This document shows positions 15,997 through 24,901 of a stretch of 64,000 nucleotides of DNA, one piece after another. A program made the translations under genes and the position numbers. Origin of the DNA: Peteryoungia aggregata LMG 23059 (GTDB lineage: Bacteria; Pseudomonadota; Alphaproteobacteria; Rhizobiales; Rhizobiaceae); assembly GCF_030814435.1 (NCBI RefSeq), contig NZ_JAUSUW010000005.1, positions 310,001 through 374,000 of the forward strand, given 5' to 3'. The notes beneath the pieces were generated by a model. The model did not search any database and was not told where the DNA came from. It worked only from the letters and a program-made list of their open reading frames with translations. Every line of letters starts with the position of its first letter. Positions within the stretch are counted from its first letter, which is position 1.

Positions 15997-16602
15997 TTAG
16001 CGGCTCCGAACCATGGACATGAAGCGCGCCTGCTCGGCCGCATTGTCCTTGAAGGCGCCGGTGAAGGTTGTGGTGAGCGTCGTGGAGCCGGTCTTCTGGA
16101 TGCCCCGCATCGCCATGCACATATGCTCGGCCTCAAGGAAAACCGCAACCCCGCGCGGCTGCAGGGTCTCGTCAATCGCGTGGGCGATCTGGGCGGTCAT
16201 GTTTTCCTGCGTCTGCAAGCGCTTGGCGAAGACATCGACCACCCGCGCGATCTTCGACAGGCCGAGCACGCGACCTTTCGGCAGATAGGCGACATGCGCC
16301 TTGCCGATCACGGGCAGCATGTGGTGTTCGCAATGGGAGAAGAAGGAAATGTCGCGCACCAGGACGATGTCCTCGTAGCCGCCGACTTCTTCGAAGGTCC
16401 GGCCGAGCACGTCTTCTATGTCAGCCTCATAGCCGGAGAAAAGCTCCTGATAAGCCTTGGCCACGCGTGCCGGCGTATCGAGCAAACCCTCTCGGTTCGG
16501 GTCGTCGCCGGCCCAAAGCAGAAGCGTTCTCACAGCCTGTTCGGCTTCTTCGCGCGTCGGGCGCGGTGCTTCTGTGGTCAGTTTCGTGACGATGGCATCC
16601 AT
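15997..16602 (-). CDS. folE: GTP cyclohydrolase I FolE
   Basis: FolE converts GTP to 7,8-dihydroneopterin triphosphate, the entry to folate synthesis. From the start at 16602 (MDAIVTKL, with GGGAG about 9 nt upstream) the protein has 201 residues. The zinc ligands are C91 and H94 in SHCEHHMLP and C162 in HMCMAMRG. An upstream ATG at 16680 would add 26 residues but has no ribosome site. The zinc-containing type IA enzyme is the only form seen here. Confidence 0.95.
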   Translation of the reverse strand: MDAIVTKLTTEAPRPTREEAEQAVRTLLLWAGDDPNREGLLDTPARVAKAYQELFSGYEADIEDVLGRTFEEVGGYEDIVLVRDISFFSHCEHHMLPVIGKAHVAYLPKGRVLGLSKIARVVDVFAKRLQTQENMTAQIAHAIDETLQPRGVAVFLEAEHMCMAMRGIQKTGSTTLTTTFTGAFKDNAAEQARFMSMVRSR

Positions 16603-16870
16603 GGCCTTGGTCTCCCGGTCCCGATCGAGGCGGTCCGCTGGTTTGGCTTTGCCGGATTGTAAATGCGTAATGCGGCTCATAATGCAAGTCCGTAATCGCT
16701 GATTGCGGTGAGAAGATCGAACATCGAGGGTCGGCTTGCGTTTGTCCTGTGCCAGTCCCTTGGATATAGTGGACGACGAAAACGATATAAGGCCAAGGCT
16801 GCGACATGATGGCTGCGACAATGTAGCAGCCAATCCCTATATACGGGAGAAGCGCCAGAGTGGATTGACC

Positions 16871-17317
16871 ATGGACGACATCTACAACACCAAGATCCTC
16901 GAGTTTGCCGGCAATATCGGCCGCATCGGCACGCTTCCCGAAGCCCAGGCCGTTTCGGAGAAACATTCGAAGCTCTGCGGCTCAAGGGTAAAAGTCTACC
17001 TCAATGTCGAGGGCGGTGTAGTCACCGACTTCGCCCACGAGGTGAAAGCGTGCGCGCTCGGCCAGGCCTCGTCTGGTATCATGGCCCGCCATGTGGTGGG
17101 AGCAACTGCGGCGGAGCTGCACCAGGCAAGGCTGGAGATGCTTGCCATGCTCAAGGAGAACGGCGAGGGGCCGTCCGGTCGGTTTGAAGACATGCGTTTC
17201 CTCAAGCCCGTGCGTGACTACAAGGCCCGCCACGCCTCCACCATGCTGACCTTTGACGCCGTGGTCGACTGTCTTGACCAGATCGAGCACCGGGCCGTTG
17301 CTGCCGAGGCGAGCTGA
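16871..17317 (+). CDS. IscU/NifU-like iron-sulfur scaffold family protein, atypical
   Basis: The 148-residue protein matches the NifU N-terminal/IscU fold: KHSKLCGSRVKVYL (C36), VKACALGQASSGIMA (C61) and a late RHASTML segment. Canonical scaffolds have three cysteines and an aspartate (C-G-D, C, H-C-S). Here C36 and C61 remain, but the aspartate is Ser38 and the third cysteine is Ala122 (HAS). Another cysteine occurs at about 134 (VDCL). It may therefore be a specialised or regulatory paralogue. It is followed 2 bp later by yidD. Confidence 0.85.
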   Translation: MDDIYNTKILEFAGNIGRIGTLPEAQAVSEKHSKLCGSRVKVYLNVEGGVVTDFAHEVKACALGQASSGIMARHVVGATAAELHQARLEMLAMLKENGEGPSGRFEDMRFLKPVRDYKARHASTMLTFDAVVDCLDQIEHRAVAAEAS

Positions 17318-17319
17318 TC

Positions 17320-17688
17320 ATGTGCAATGCCCCCGACTGCGGGCATGGTCCTGACGATCTTCGTCCGCGCGGCCGAAACTGGTCGGGACCCTTTCGCAAG
17401 ACGCCGGGTCGTCTCGTCGGAATGGGTTTGATCCGGCTCTACCAGTTGACACTCTCCAGTCTCATCGGCAACTCCTGCCGGCACATGCCCACCTGTTCGG
17501 AATATGGCTACGAGGCGGTGGCCCGGCATGGTCTCTGGTCGGGCGGCTGGCTTACGCTGTTTCGCGTTGCACGCTGCGGCCCCGGCGGAACCTGGGGACC
17601 CGATCCGGTGCCGGAAGTGCTTGGCGGCCGTTTCACCTGGTATGCGCCATGGCGTCTGTGGAGGTTTGGACAAAAGCCCGGGGTCTGA
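17320..17688 (+). CDS. yidD: Membrane protein insertion efficiency factor YidD
   Basis: YidD is a small peripheral inner-membrane protein that assists YidC/Sec insertion. The core LIRLYQLTLSSLIGNSCRHM (about 37-56) followed by PTCSEYGYEAVARHG matches the family, including both conserved cysteines. At 122 residues it is longer than the usual 70-90 because of extra N- and C-terminal segments (CNAPDCGHG at the start). It starts 2 bp after the IscU-like gene, which suggests coupling. Confidence 0.92.
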   Translation: MCNAPDCGHGPDDLRPRGRNWSGPFRKTPGRLVGMGLIRLYQLTLSSLIGNSCRHMPTCSEYGYEAVARHGLWSGGWLTLFRVARCGPGGTWGPDPVPEVLGGRFTWYAPWRLWRFGQKPGV

Positions 17689-17756
17689 GCCCCTCTCTGA
17701 CTAGAGCAACATCCTTTACTCAGCAGCGCTTTCGTCCTAAGGAGCGCCGGTAAATC

Positions 17757-17809
17757 GCGGGATCCAACCCGCCCCTTTCACCACCCGCATTCGTTGGCGG
17801 GACTGGATC
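17757..17809 (+). promoter_or_regulatory. Alternative hairpins in the thrS leader
   Basis: GCGGG (17757-17761) can pair with CCCGC (17768-17772). The sequence GATCCAACCCGCC (17761-17773) can instead pair with GGCGGGACTGGATC (17796-17809), which ends immediately before the thrS ribosome site. The two foldings are mutually exclusive and could gate translation. No T-box or threonine-rich leader peptide is visible. The folding is read by eye. Confidence 0.4.
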
Positions 17810-17821
17810 AGGAGACATAGC

Positions 17822-19819
17822 ATGTCCGCTTCCGTATCTCTCACTTTCCCCGATGGTTCCATCCGCGAATACGCTGCCGGCACGACTGGCGCTGAGGTCG
17901 CTGAATCAATTTCCAAGTCGCTCGCAAAGAAGGCCGTCGCGATTGCGCTCGATGGCACGGTGCGCGACCTCTCTGATCCCATCGTTGATGGCAAGATCGA
18001 GATCGTCACCCGCACCGATCCGCGTGCGCTCGAACTCATTCGCCATGATGCAGCCCACGTGATGGCCGAGGCCGTGCAGGAGCTCTGGCCCGGCACCCAG
18101 GTGACCATCGGTCCTGTCATCGAGAACGGCTTCTACTACGACTTCGCCAAGGCCGAGCCATTCACGCCGGACGATCTGCCGAAGATCGAAAAGCGCATGA
18201 AGGAGATCATCCAGCGCAACAAGCCTTTCACCAAGGAAGTATGGTCGCGCGACAAGGCGAAGGAAGTCTTTGCCGCGAAGGGTGAGAGCTACAAGGTCGA
18301 ACTGGTCGATGCGATCCCGGAAGACCAGGATCTGAAGATCTATTATCAGGGCGACTGGTTCGACCTGTGCCGTGGGCCGCACATGGCGTCCACCGGGCAG
18401 ATCGGCATGGCCTTCAAGCTGATGAAGGTGGCTGGCGCCTATTGGCGCGGTGACAGCAACAACACAATGCTGAGCCGCATCTACGGGACGGCCTTTGCCG
18501 AACAGGAGGAGCTGGACCGCTACCTACACATTCTGGCCGAAGCCGAAAAGCGCGACCACCGCAAGCTCGGCCGCGAAATGGATCTCTTCCATTTCCAGGA
18601 AGAGGGCCCGGGCGTCGTGTTCTGGCATGGCAAGGGCTGGCGCATGTTCCAGACGCTGACCTCCTATATGCGCCGCCGTCTCGAAGGAACCTATCAGGAA
18701 GTCAACGCGCCGCAGGTGCTCGACAAGTCGCTGTGGGAGACTTCCGGCCACTGGGGCTGGTACCAGGAAAACATGTTCGCCGTGAAATCGGCCCATGCCT
18801 TCACACATCCCGACGATGAGGAAGCCGACCAGAAGGTCTTCGCGCTGAAGCCGATGAACTGCCCGGGTCACGTGCAGATCTTCAAGCATGGCCTGAAATC
18901 CTACCGCGAGCTGCCTGTCCGCCTGGCAGAGTTCGGCCTGGTGCATCGTTACGAGGCGTCGGGCGCGCTGCATGGCCTGATGCGCGTCCGCGGCTTCACC
19001 CAGGACGATGCTCACGTCTTCTGCACGGAAGAGCAGATGGCGGCTGAGTGCCTGCGCATCAACGACCTGATCCTTTCGGTCTACGAGGACTTCGGCTTCG
19101 GCGAAATCGTGGTCAAGCTCTCGACCCGTCCAGAAAAGCGCGTCGGCTCCGACGAGCTCTGGGATCGCGCCGAAAGCGTGATGATGGACGTCTTGAAGCA
19201 GATCGAAGAACAGTCCGGCGGTCGCATCAAGACCGGCATTCTGCCGGGCGAGGGCGCCTTCTACGGTCCGAAGTTCGAATACACGCTGCGCGATGCCATC
19301 GGCCGTGAATGGCAGTGCGGCACGACCCAGGTCGACTTCAACCTGCCGGAACGCTTCGGTGCCTTCTACATCGACCAGAACTCGGAAAAGGTTCAGCCTG
19401 TCATGATCCACCGGGCCATCTGCGGCTCGATGGAGCGTTTCCTCGGCATCCTGATCGAGAACTTCGCCGGCCACCTGCCGCTGTGGTTCGCGCCGCTGCA
19501 GGTCGTCGTCGCCACGATTACCTCGGATGCGGACGACTATGGTCGTGAAGTTGCCGAACAGCTTCGCGATGCCGGTCTTCAGGTGGAAACCGACTTCCGC
19601 AATGAGAAGATCAACTACAAGGTCCGCGAACATTCCGTGACCAAGGTCCCGGTGATCATCGTCTGCGGCAAGCGCGAGGCAGAGGAAAAGACTGTCAACA
19701 TTCGTCGCCTGGGCTCTCAGGAGCAGGTCTCGATGCCGCTTGTCGAAGCGGTAGCCGTGCTGGCCGGCGAAGCAACCCCGCCTGACGTCAAGCGCAAGCT
19801 GGCGAACCGCAAGGTCTGA
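17822..19819 (+). CDS. thrS: Threonyl-tRNA synthetase
   Basis: ThrRS charges tRNA-Thr. The 665-residue enzyme has the complete bacterial architecture: TGS domain (about 1-65), second additional/editing domain with the [10 protein letters not shown] motif (about 76-85), class II catalytic core with the zinc cysteine in MNCPGH, and a C-terminal anticodon-binding domain (about 560-660). GGAG precedes the ATG by a short distance. A stable hairpin follows the gene. Confidence 0.98.
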   Translation: MSASVSLTFPDGSIREYAAGTTGAEVAESISKSLAKKAVAIALDGTVRDLSDPIVDGKIEIVTRTDPRALELIRHDAAHVMAEAVQELWPGTQVTIGPVIENGFYYDFAKAEPFTPDDLPKIEKRMKEIIQRNKPFTKEVWSRDKAKEVFAAKGESYKVELVDAIPEDQDLKIYYQGDWFDLCRGPHMASTGQIGMAFKLMKVAGAYWRGDSNNTMLSRIYGTAFAEQEELDRYLHILAEAEKRDHRKLGREMDLFHFQEEGPGVVFWHGKGWRMFQTLTSYMRRRLEGTYQEVNAPQVLDKSLWETSGHWGWYQENMFAVKSAHAFTHPDDEEADQKVFALKPMNCPGHVQIFKHGLKSYRELPVRLAEFGLVHRYEASGALHGLMRVRGFTQDDAHVFCTEEQMAAECLRINDLILSVYEDFGFGEIVVKLSTRPEKRVGSDELWDRAESVMMDVLKQIEEQSGGRIKTGILPGEGAFYGPKFEYTLRDAIGREWQCGTTQVDFNLPERFGAFYIDQNSEKVQPVMIHRAICGSMERFLGILIENFAGHLPLWFAPLQVVVATITSDADDYGREVAEQLRDAGLQVETDFRNEKINYKVREHSVTKVPVIIVCGKREAEEKTVNIRRLGSQEQVSMPLVEAVAVLAGEATPPDVKRKLANRKV

Positions 19820-19826
19820 GCGAAAA

Positions 19827-19856
19827 GTCTGGCAGGGCGTCACCGCCCTGTCAGAC
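19827..19856 (+). terminator. Hairpin after thrS
   Basis: GTCTGGCAGGGCG pairs with CGCCCTGTCAGAC around TCAC (13 pairs including one G-U). A T-rich tail is lacking, so termination efficiency is uncertain. Confidence 0.55.
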
Positions 19857-19916
19857 GCCTGTCATCGAATTGGCATATGACGGAATGATGATCGTCCGAC
19901 CACCTGGAGCCCCAGC

Positions 19917-20756
19917 GTGAAATTCAAAGAACTGTCCTATGCCAACGAGCGCGACCCGAAATTGAAGCGCTGGTTCATCCGCTCGATCGAAGGCCTGTCG
20001 GGGCGTGACCGCTACACGCGGCTCTACGAGATCTGGCGCAACGACATCGTCGGCAAGACAGACCGTGTCTTCGGCAAGATGCTCGATCTGATCAATGTCG
20101 ATCTGAAGGTCGAGGGCACTTGGCCGCCGGAAAACATTCCCGAAGGCCCAATCGTCATCGTTGCCAACCATCCCTTCGGGATCGGTGACGGCATCGCGGT
20201 ACTGGCGCTTGCCGAGCAACTTGGCCGCCCATTCCGCGTGCTGATCAACAACGAGCTGTTGAAGGTGCCGGAAATGGCGCCTTACTCCCTGCCCGTCTCT
20301 TTCGAGGAGACCAAGGAAGCGCTCGCTCTCAATATGCAGACCCGCCATGAGGCGCTTCGGTTGTTGAAGGAAGGCGTCACCGTCGTGATTTTCCCGGCGG
20401 GTGGCGTGGCGACAGCGAAGAAGGGTTTCGGCCGCGCTGAGGACCTTCCATGGAAGATGTTCCCGGCCAAGCTGATCCAGGCCGCCAAGGCCAATGTCGT
20501 CCCGGTCTACTTCGAAGGCCAGAATGGCCGTCTCTTCCATCTCGCGAGCAAGATCTCGCTGACCTTGCGTGTTTCCCTGTTGATTCGCGAGTTCCGGCGT
20601 CTGTCTGGTTCGACAATTCGCGCGCGTGTCGGCGTTATGATCCCGTGGGAGGATTTGAGTACGCATGCTGACCGTAAGGACCTGCTGGCCCGATTGTTCG
20701 GTGCGGTCTTCAGCATGGCGCCGGCGGCGCGCGGGAAATTGCGTCGTGCAGCCTGA
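19917..20756 (+). CDS. Lysophospholipid acyltransferase (PlsC/hemolysin-like family)
   Basis: This 279-residue protein has a glycerolipid acyltransferase core: ANHPFGIGDGIAV (about 82-94) is the catalytic H-x5-D form found in the hemolysin/OlsB-type subgroup, followed by FPAGGVATAK (about 161-170) as acceptor-binding block. It probably acylates a membrane lysolipid, and ornithine lipid synthesis is a tempting but untested option. It uses a GTG start with GGAG about 8 nt upstream. No membrane helix is obvious. Confidence 0.85.
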   Translation: MKFKELSYANERDPKLKRWFIRSIEGLSGRDRYTRLYEIWRNDIVGKTDRVFGKMLDLINVDLKVEGTWPPENIPEGPIVIVANHPFGIGDGIAVLALAEQLGRPFRVLINNELLKVPEMAPYSLPVSFEETKEALALNMQTRHEALRLLKEGVTVVIFPAGGVATAKKGFGRAEDLPWKMFPAKLIQAAKANVVPVYFEGQNGRLFHLASKISLTLRVSLLIREFRRLSGSTIRARVGVMIPWEDLSTHADRKDLLARLFGAVFSMAPAARGKLRRAA

Positions 20757-20759
20757 CCG

Positions 20760-21722
20760 TCAGGACTGGTCGAGCATCAGTTCGACATCCATGTTGGAGC
20801 CGGCTTTCACTTCGAAGTCCCGCTGGTAGATCTTGTCCTTGTTGCGTGCGACGGCCGTATACTGGCCTTCCGCCAGGACCATTACGGGAAAAGCACTGAC
20901 GCTTTCCGCGACGATGTCGCCGCCGGAGGTGAGCACGGACCATGCTGTGTCAGCAATTGCCTCGCCGCCATCCTCCGAGACGAGTTTGAAGCCGACCTGG
21001 GAGGCTCGGTGCTGGATCGTGGCTTCCGTCAGTTCTCCAGCCTCGACGGTGATATCGGCACGGACGACCGCATTGATCGAGCCATATTCGGACACGACAT
21101 GGTAGGTGCCGGCGTTCAGCCTCACGATCGTGTTTGGTTTGACATCCGCCAGCACGAGCCCTCGCTCCCCATCCTCGCGCACATCAGACGAGAAGATGTC
21201 GAAGCTGAGCTGCTTGTCCGGGATGTGTGAGTCGGCACCGGAGATGGCATTGAGAGACATGCCACCCGCATCAAGCACCAGCACTTGGTCGGAAACATCG
21301 CCCTCAGCGGGAATATTGAGCTTCTTGGTGGCGCCTGCGCGACCGAAGGAGACATTGACGAAATAGTCGCCGGGCGCCAGCTGGAAGGCTGCAGTGCCTC
21401 CCTCGGCGCTCGCAAGCAGGGGAAGCTTGCCATCCGCACCAGGGATCGGGCTGAAAACCCGCCACGACAGGCCGTGCCTCATAGGTTCGCCATCATCGGT
21501 CAGCTTGGCGTCGAGCCTTATGTTGCGGCTTTGGCTAACGCTCGTGATCGTGCCGATGCTGGGGGCGGAGAAGGCCTTCAGCTTCGGCATCTTCGTCGAA
21601 CCGTTCAACTGCTTGAATGTCTCGAAGGCCTCTTGTGCAATGCCCGGCGACGTCGCAGCCGAGGCGACGGAAACCGCGAGCAGCAGTCGAATGAGAACAG
21701 GTTGGCGGACCATGCGATGCAC
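20760..21722 (-). CDS. Exported protein with repeated beta-sandwich modules, function unknown
   Basis: The 320-residue product has a signal peptide ([17 protein letters not shown], cleavage near residue 29). It then has three related modules, each with a core of the type [26 protein letters not shown] or [13 protein letters not shown] followed by a short strand ending in v-G. This resembles PEGA or carboxypeptidase-regulatory-like beta folds of cell-surface proteins. I do not recognise a named family. A GTG at 21722 with AAGGAAG about 10 nt upstream is the likely start, and the ATG at 21713 is an alternative. It is convergent with the acyltransferase. Confidence 0.72.
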   Translation of the reverse strand: MHRMVRQPVLIRLLLAVSVASAATSPGIAQEAFETFKQLNGSTKMPKLKAFSAPSIGTITSVSQSRNIRLDAKLTDDGEPMRHGLSWRVFSPIPGADGKLPLLASAEGGTAAFQLAPGDYFVNVSFGRAGATKKLNIPAEGDVSDQVLVLDAGGMSLNAISGADSHIPDKQLSFDIFSSDVREDGERGLVLADVKPNTIVRLNAGTYHVVSEYGSINAVVRADITVEAGELTEATIQHRASQVGFKLVSEDGGEAIADTAWSVLTSGGDIVAESVSAFPVMVLAEGQYTAVARNKDKIYQRDFEVKAGSNMDVELMLDQS

Positions 21723-21823
21723 TGTGTGTTGACTTCCTTCCCAATGCCGGCAACTTCAAACCGAACCGGATGGCAATTTCAAGACCTGCCGCTCCCGCCA
21801 AGGCCTATGAAGGTATCACGAAA

Positions 21824-22408
21824 ATGAAAAAAGACATCAAACTGCTCGATTATCTCGCGGTTCGCCGTTCCGTGCCCGCATTCCAGATGTGCGAGCCAGG
21901 GCCGGACAAGGCGGAAATCGAATCGATCCTGTCGCTCGCGGTTCGCGTTCCCGATCACGGGAAGCTCGCTCCGTGGCGCTTCATCGTCTATCGCGGCGAG
22001 GAGCGTGCGCGCATAAGCGAGGAACTCCTGAGATTGGCGAAGGAAAAGAACCCGGAGCTTTCCGAGGAGATGATCCAGGTCGAGCGTACCCGGTTCACAC
22101 GGGCTCCTGTGGTTGTTGCCGTCATCTCTACGGCTGCGCCGCATGCCAAGATCCCGGAATGGGAGCAGGTTATGTCGGCCGGTGCCGTCTGCCTCAATCT
22201 GCTGATGGCCGCGAACGCCCAGGGATACGTCTCCAACTGGCTGTCGGAGTGGTTTGCCTTCGACGAGCGCGCTCATCCGCTCCTTGGTGTGAATCCGGGC
22301 GAGAAAGTGGCCGGCTTCATTCATATTGGCTCGACCGAGTTCCCGATCGTAGAGCGTCCGCGTCCGGCGCTGGCGGACGTTGTGTCGTGGCGGGGCGGGA
22401 ATGACTGA
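21824..22408 (+). CDS. Nitroreductase family flavoprotein
   Basis: The 194-residue protein is a member of the FMN-dependent nitroreductase fold (YdjA-like subgroup): RRSVPAFQ near residue 14, [14 protein letters not shown] (about 43-56) and a late GFIHIGST. It probably reduces quinone or nitro-type acceptors with NAD(P)H, but the physiological substrate is unknown. The start at 21824 (MKKDIKLL) has AAGG about 10 nt upstream. The longer frame from 21770 is unlikely. It overlaps the next flavin-related gene as TGATG. Confidence 0.88.
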   Translation: MKKDIKLLDYLAVRRSVPAFQMCEPGPDKAEIESILSLAVRVPDHGKLAPWRFIVYRGEERARISEELLRLAKEKNPELSEEMIQVERTRFTRAPVVVAVISTAAPHAKIPEWEQVMSAGAVCLNLLMAANAQGYVSNWLSEWFAFDERAHPLLGVNPGEKVAGFIHIGSTEFPIVERPRPALADVVSWRGGND

Positions 22409-23019
22409 TGTTTTATGATACCGAATCGAATGCCCACGGAATGGCGCACGATCCCTTCAAGGCGATTGTCGCGCCAAGGCCGATCGGTTGGATCGGCACG
22501 AAGGGACGAGATGGCAGCCGCAATCTGTCGCCCTATTCGTTCTTCAATGCCGTCGGTGATCGCCCCAAGATGGTGATGTTTTCGTCCAGTGGCCGCAAGC
22601 ATACCCTGCGCAACGCTGAGGAGACGGGTGTCTTCACCGCGAGTTTCGTCAGTCGTGGTCTGATGCAGCCGATGAACGCCTCGTCCGCTGCCGTGGCCTA
22701 CGGTGCCGATGAGTTCGACTTGGCGGGGCTTGCTGCGGCCCCCGCCCGGCTGATCGACGCACCTTATGTGGCGCAGGCGGTGGCGGCTCTCGAATGCCGC
22801 GTCACGAAGGTCATCACATTGCCTGATGTCGACGGCAATGAGACCGACAGCCACGCGGTTTTCGGTCAGGTGGTCGGCATCCATATTGCCGAGGATGTGA
22901 TTCGCGACGGTCGCTTCGATCTCGCGCTTGCCGACCCGATCATGCGCTTGGGCTATATGGATTATGCCGGGATCGGTCCGATCTTTGAACTCGAACGGCC
23001 CAGCGTAAAGGCAGGATGA
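22408..23019 (+). CDS. Flavin reductase-like / FMN-binding split-barrel protein
   Basis: This 203-residue protein fits the DIM6/NTAB flavin reductase-like group: AHDPFKAIVAPRPIGWIGT near residues 13-31, then NLSPYSFFNAVGDRPKMVMF, both typical FMN-binding stretches. It may supply reduced flavin or act on a small ester. The start codon shares bases with the stop of the nitroreductase gene, so the two flavoproteins are translationally coupled and probably cooperate. Confidence 0.87.
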   Translation: MFYDTESNAHGMAHDPFKAIVAPRPIGWIGTKGRDGSRNLSPYSFFNAVGDRPKMVMFSSSGRKHTLRNAEETGVFTASFVSRGLMQPMNASSAAVAYGADEFDLAGLAAAPARLIDAPYVAQAVAALECRVTKVITLPDVDGNETDSHAVFGQVVGIHIAEDVIRDGRFDLALADPIMRLGYMDYAGIGPIFELERPSVKAG

Positions 23020-23201
23020 TGGGCCTGCAATCAGCGGTGTGAGTGCGGTTGTGACGAGGCCGCACCCGCCGCGGTAACTGGCGGGGAGACCCCCATATTC
23101 GGGGTGGTTAATGAACGTGGTGAACGTTTCTTAAACACTTTGCTCCTAGTGTCCTGATACCGAGTGTTTCGGGTGTGCACAGGTGGCGAGTGGGTCCGGC
23201 T

Positions 23202-24341
23202 TTGATCGTTACAGCTTTTCTCAAGTGGGTCGAAACGGCGAAGACGCAGGAGCGCGCCCGCGCTGCAAATGCTCTCGCGCGGGCCTACCTGAAGTCCGAA
23301 ATGACACCGGAAGAGCGCCAAGCCGCGCAAATGGCGATGACTTACCTCCTGGATGACCCTTCTCCACAAGTGCGTCTGGCGCTGGCAGAGGTTCTGGCCG
23401 GCGAGGCGAGGGCGCCGCGTGCGTTGATGGTGTCTCTTGCCGAAGACCAGCCCGAGATCGCCTCTGCGGTGATCCTGCATTGTCCGGTTCTGACCGACGC
23501 CGATCTGGTCGACATCGCAGGCCGTGGCACGATGGAGAGCCGAGCCCTGATTGCGGCCCGCAGCGAGGTAAGCGTTGCAGTCGCGGCCGCGCTCGCCGAG
23601 ATTGGTGATGCGGCAGAACTGGAAGTTCTTCTCGAGAACCCTGGTGCGCGCTTCGCCACTTTCACCCTGCGTCGTATCGCCGAACGGCACGGACACTGCG
23701 AGCGCATCCGTGCGAGGTTGCTCGACCGCAACGACCTCGCCATCGGTGTGCGCCAGCTGCTGGTTCAGTTCGTTGCCGATGCACTCGCCGGTTCTGATCT
23801 CGTCATCGGCGCGATTGGCAGCCGCCGCATCGAGCGTATCGCCCGCGAGGCCGGCGACAGTGCCACCATTGCGCTCCTGGCTGATGTGCATGGCGAGGAA
23901 CTGTACCGCCTCACGGATCAGCTTCGCGCTGCTGGCCGTCTGACCCCGGCCTTTCTCATGCACGCACTGTGCGCAGGCCGAACGGACTTCTTCTCCTCGG
24001 CCATGGTCGCGATTTCTGGACTGGAGGAGCGCCGCGTGCGTTCCATCCTTGCCACCGGCCGCTTCCATGCGCTTCGTGCTCTGCTTGAGTCGGCGGGAAT
24101 CAGCCGCGAGATCAGCCCTATCTTCGTTGATGCCGTCATGCTCTGGCGCACGCTCATCCAGTCGGCAGAGGGTTTTGAGCTCGACCACATTGCCCACCGC
24201 CTCGTGAGCCGTTATCGCGGCACCCCACACTTGAGTGACGCGGCGCGCGCCCTGACCGATATGATCGAGCGTCTGGCTATTGCCGAGGAACGTCGGCTGG
24301 CCCGGGACTATGCAAGCGGCGTCGCCCTCGCCGCCGCCTGA
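23202..24341 (+). CDS. DUF2336 protein, helical repeat
   Basis: This alpha-helical protein (379 aa from this start) belongs to the DUF2336 family of alphaproteobacteria, built of short HEAT-like helical pairs (for example ALARAYLKSEMTPEERQAAQ and SPQVRLALAEVLAGEA). Family members near chemotaxis or stress genes suggest a regulatory or adaptor role, but no function is established. I prefer the TTG at 23202 (giving LIVTAFLKWVETA), as homologues start near this motif. A GTG at 23175 is the alternative. It is cytoplasmic. Confidence 0.82.
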   Translation: MIVTAFLKWVETAKTQERARAANALARAYLKSEMTPEERQAAQMAMTYLLDDPSPQVRLALAEVLAGEARAPRALMVSLAEDQPEIASAVILHCPVLTDADLVDIAGRGTMESRALIAARSEVSVAVAAALAEIGDAAELEVLLENPGARFATFTLRRIAERHGHCERIRARLLDRNDLAIGVRQLLVQFVADALAGSDLVIGAIGSRRIERIAREAGDSATIALLADVHGEELYRLTDQLRAAGRLTPAFLMHALCAGRTDFFSSAMVAISGLEERRVRSILATGRFHALRALLESAGISREISPIFVDAVMLWRTLIQSAEGFELDHIAHRLVSRYRGTPHLSDAARALTDMIERLAIAEERRLARDYASGVALAAA

Positions 24342-24347
24342 TCGACC

Positions 24348-24758
24348 TCAGGGCACGATTTTCTTGGCGACCCAGGAATAGCTGTCAGACACAACGTGGA
24401 TCGGCTTCTCGAAGATCATCTTGATCTGCGCCTTGCCCGGCAGCACCTGGCGGACAGCATCGACCGCCATGTCCTTCAGTGTCCTGTTATGTTGCTCTTC
24501 GACCTGTTGCTGCTCGCTCGTGTCCGGCGCCGGTTGCGTGGAGGCTGCAATGGCTGCGGCGATCTCCGGGGGAGGTGTCTGGCACACCGCAACAGCGGTC
24601 GGGTAGGCGATGTTGGTATAGCGGCCGAGGATCTCTTCCGAAGCCGCATCACACAGCTCAATGGAGACAAAGCGCTCCGATGGTGTCTCGACGAACTCGC
24701 ATTGGCTCACGCTGTCGTCACATCCGAGGATCGTCATCATGATCAAGGCGGTCTTCAT
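24348..24758 (-). CDS. Conserved rhizobial protein of unknown function
   Basis: The 136-residue product starts MKTALIMMTILGCDDSVSQC and has four cysteines, in GCDDS, SQCEF, ELCDA and AVCQT. This resembles a small family that recurs in Rhizobiales without a known role. The N-terminus may be a weak membrane or lipoprotein-like segment, but no clean lipobox is present. The start at 24758 has GGAG six bases upstream. It converges on the DUF2336 gene with a 6-bp gap. Confidence 0.72.
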   Translation of the reverse strand: MKTALIMMTILGCDDSVSQCEFVETPSERFVSIELCDAASEEILGRYTNIAYPTAVAVCQTPPPEIAAAIAASTQPAPDTSEQQQVEEQHNRTLKDMAVDAVRQVLPGKAQIKMIFEKPIHVVSDSYSWVAKKIVP

Positions 24759-24901
24759 CGCAAGGCTCCGGTCAGGGCAGGTAGACGGACGAAACAGAAG
24801 GATTGGAGCCAAAGCAAGGCATGGTCGTGGGACAGCCACGCACGTTTGTTTTCGACAGCATTTTGGCCGTCCAGGCCTCCCGGAGGCGAGCGCCCTCGGG
24901 T

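Noticed and set aside
18524-19843. 439-codon antisense frame opposite thrS
   Set aside because: Mirror of thrS codon bias, with no independent ribosome site or domain.
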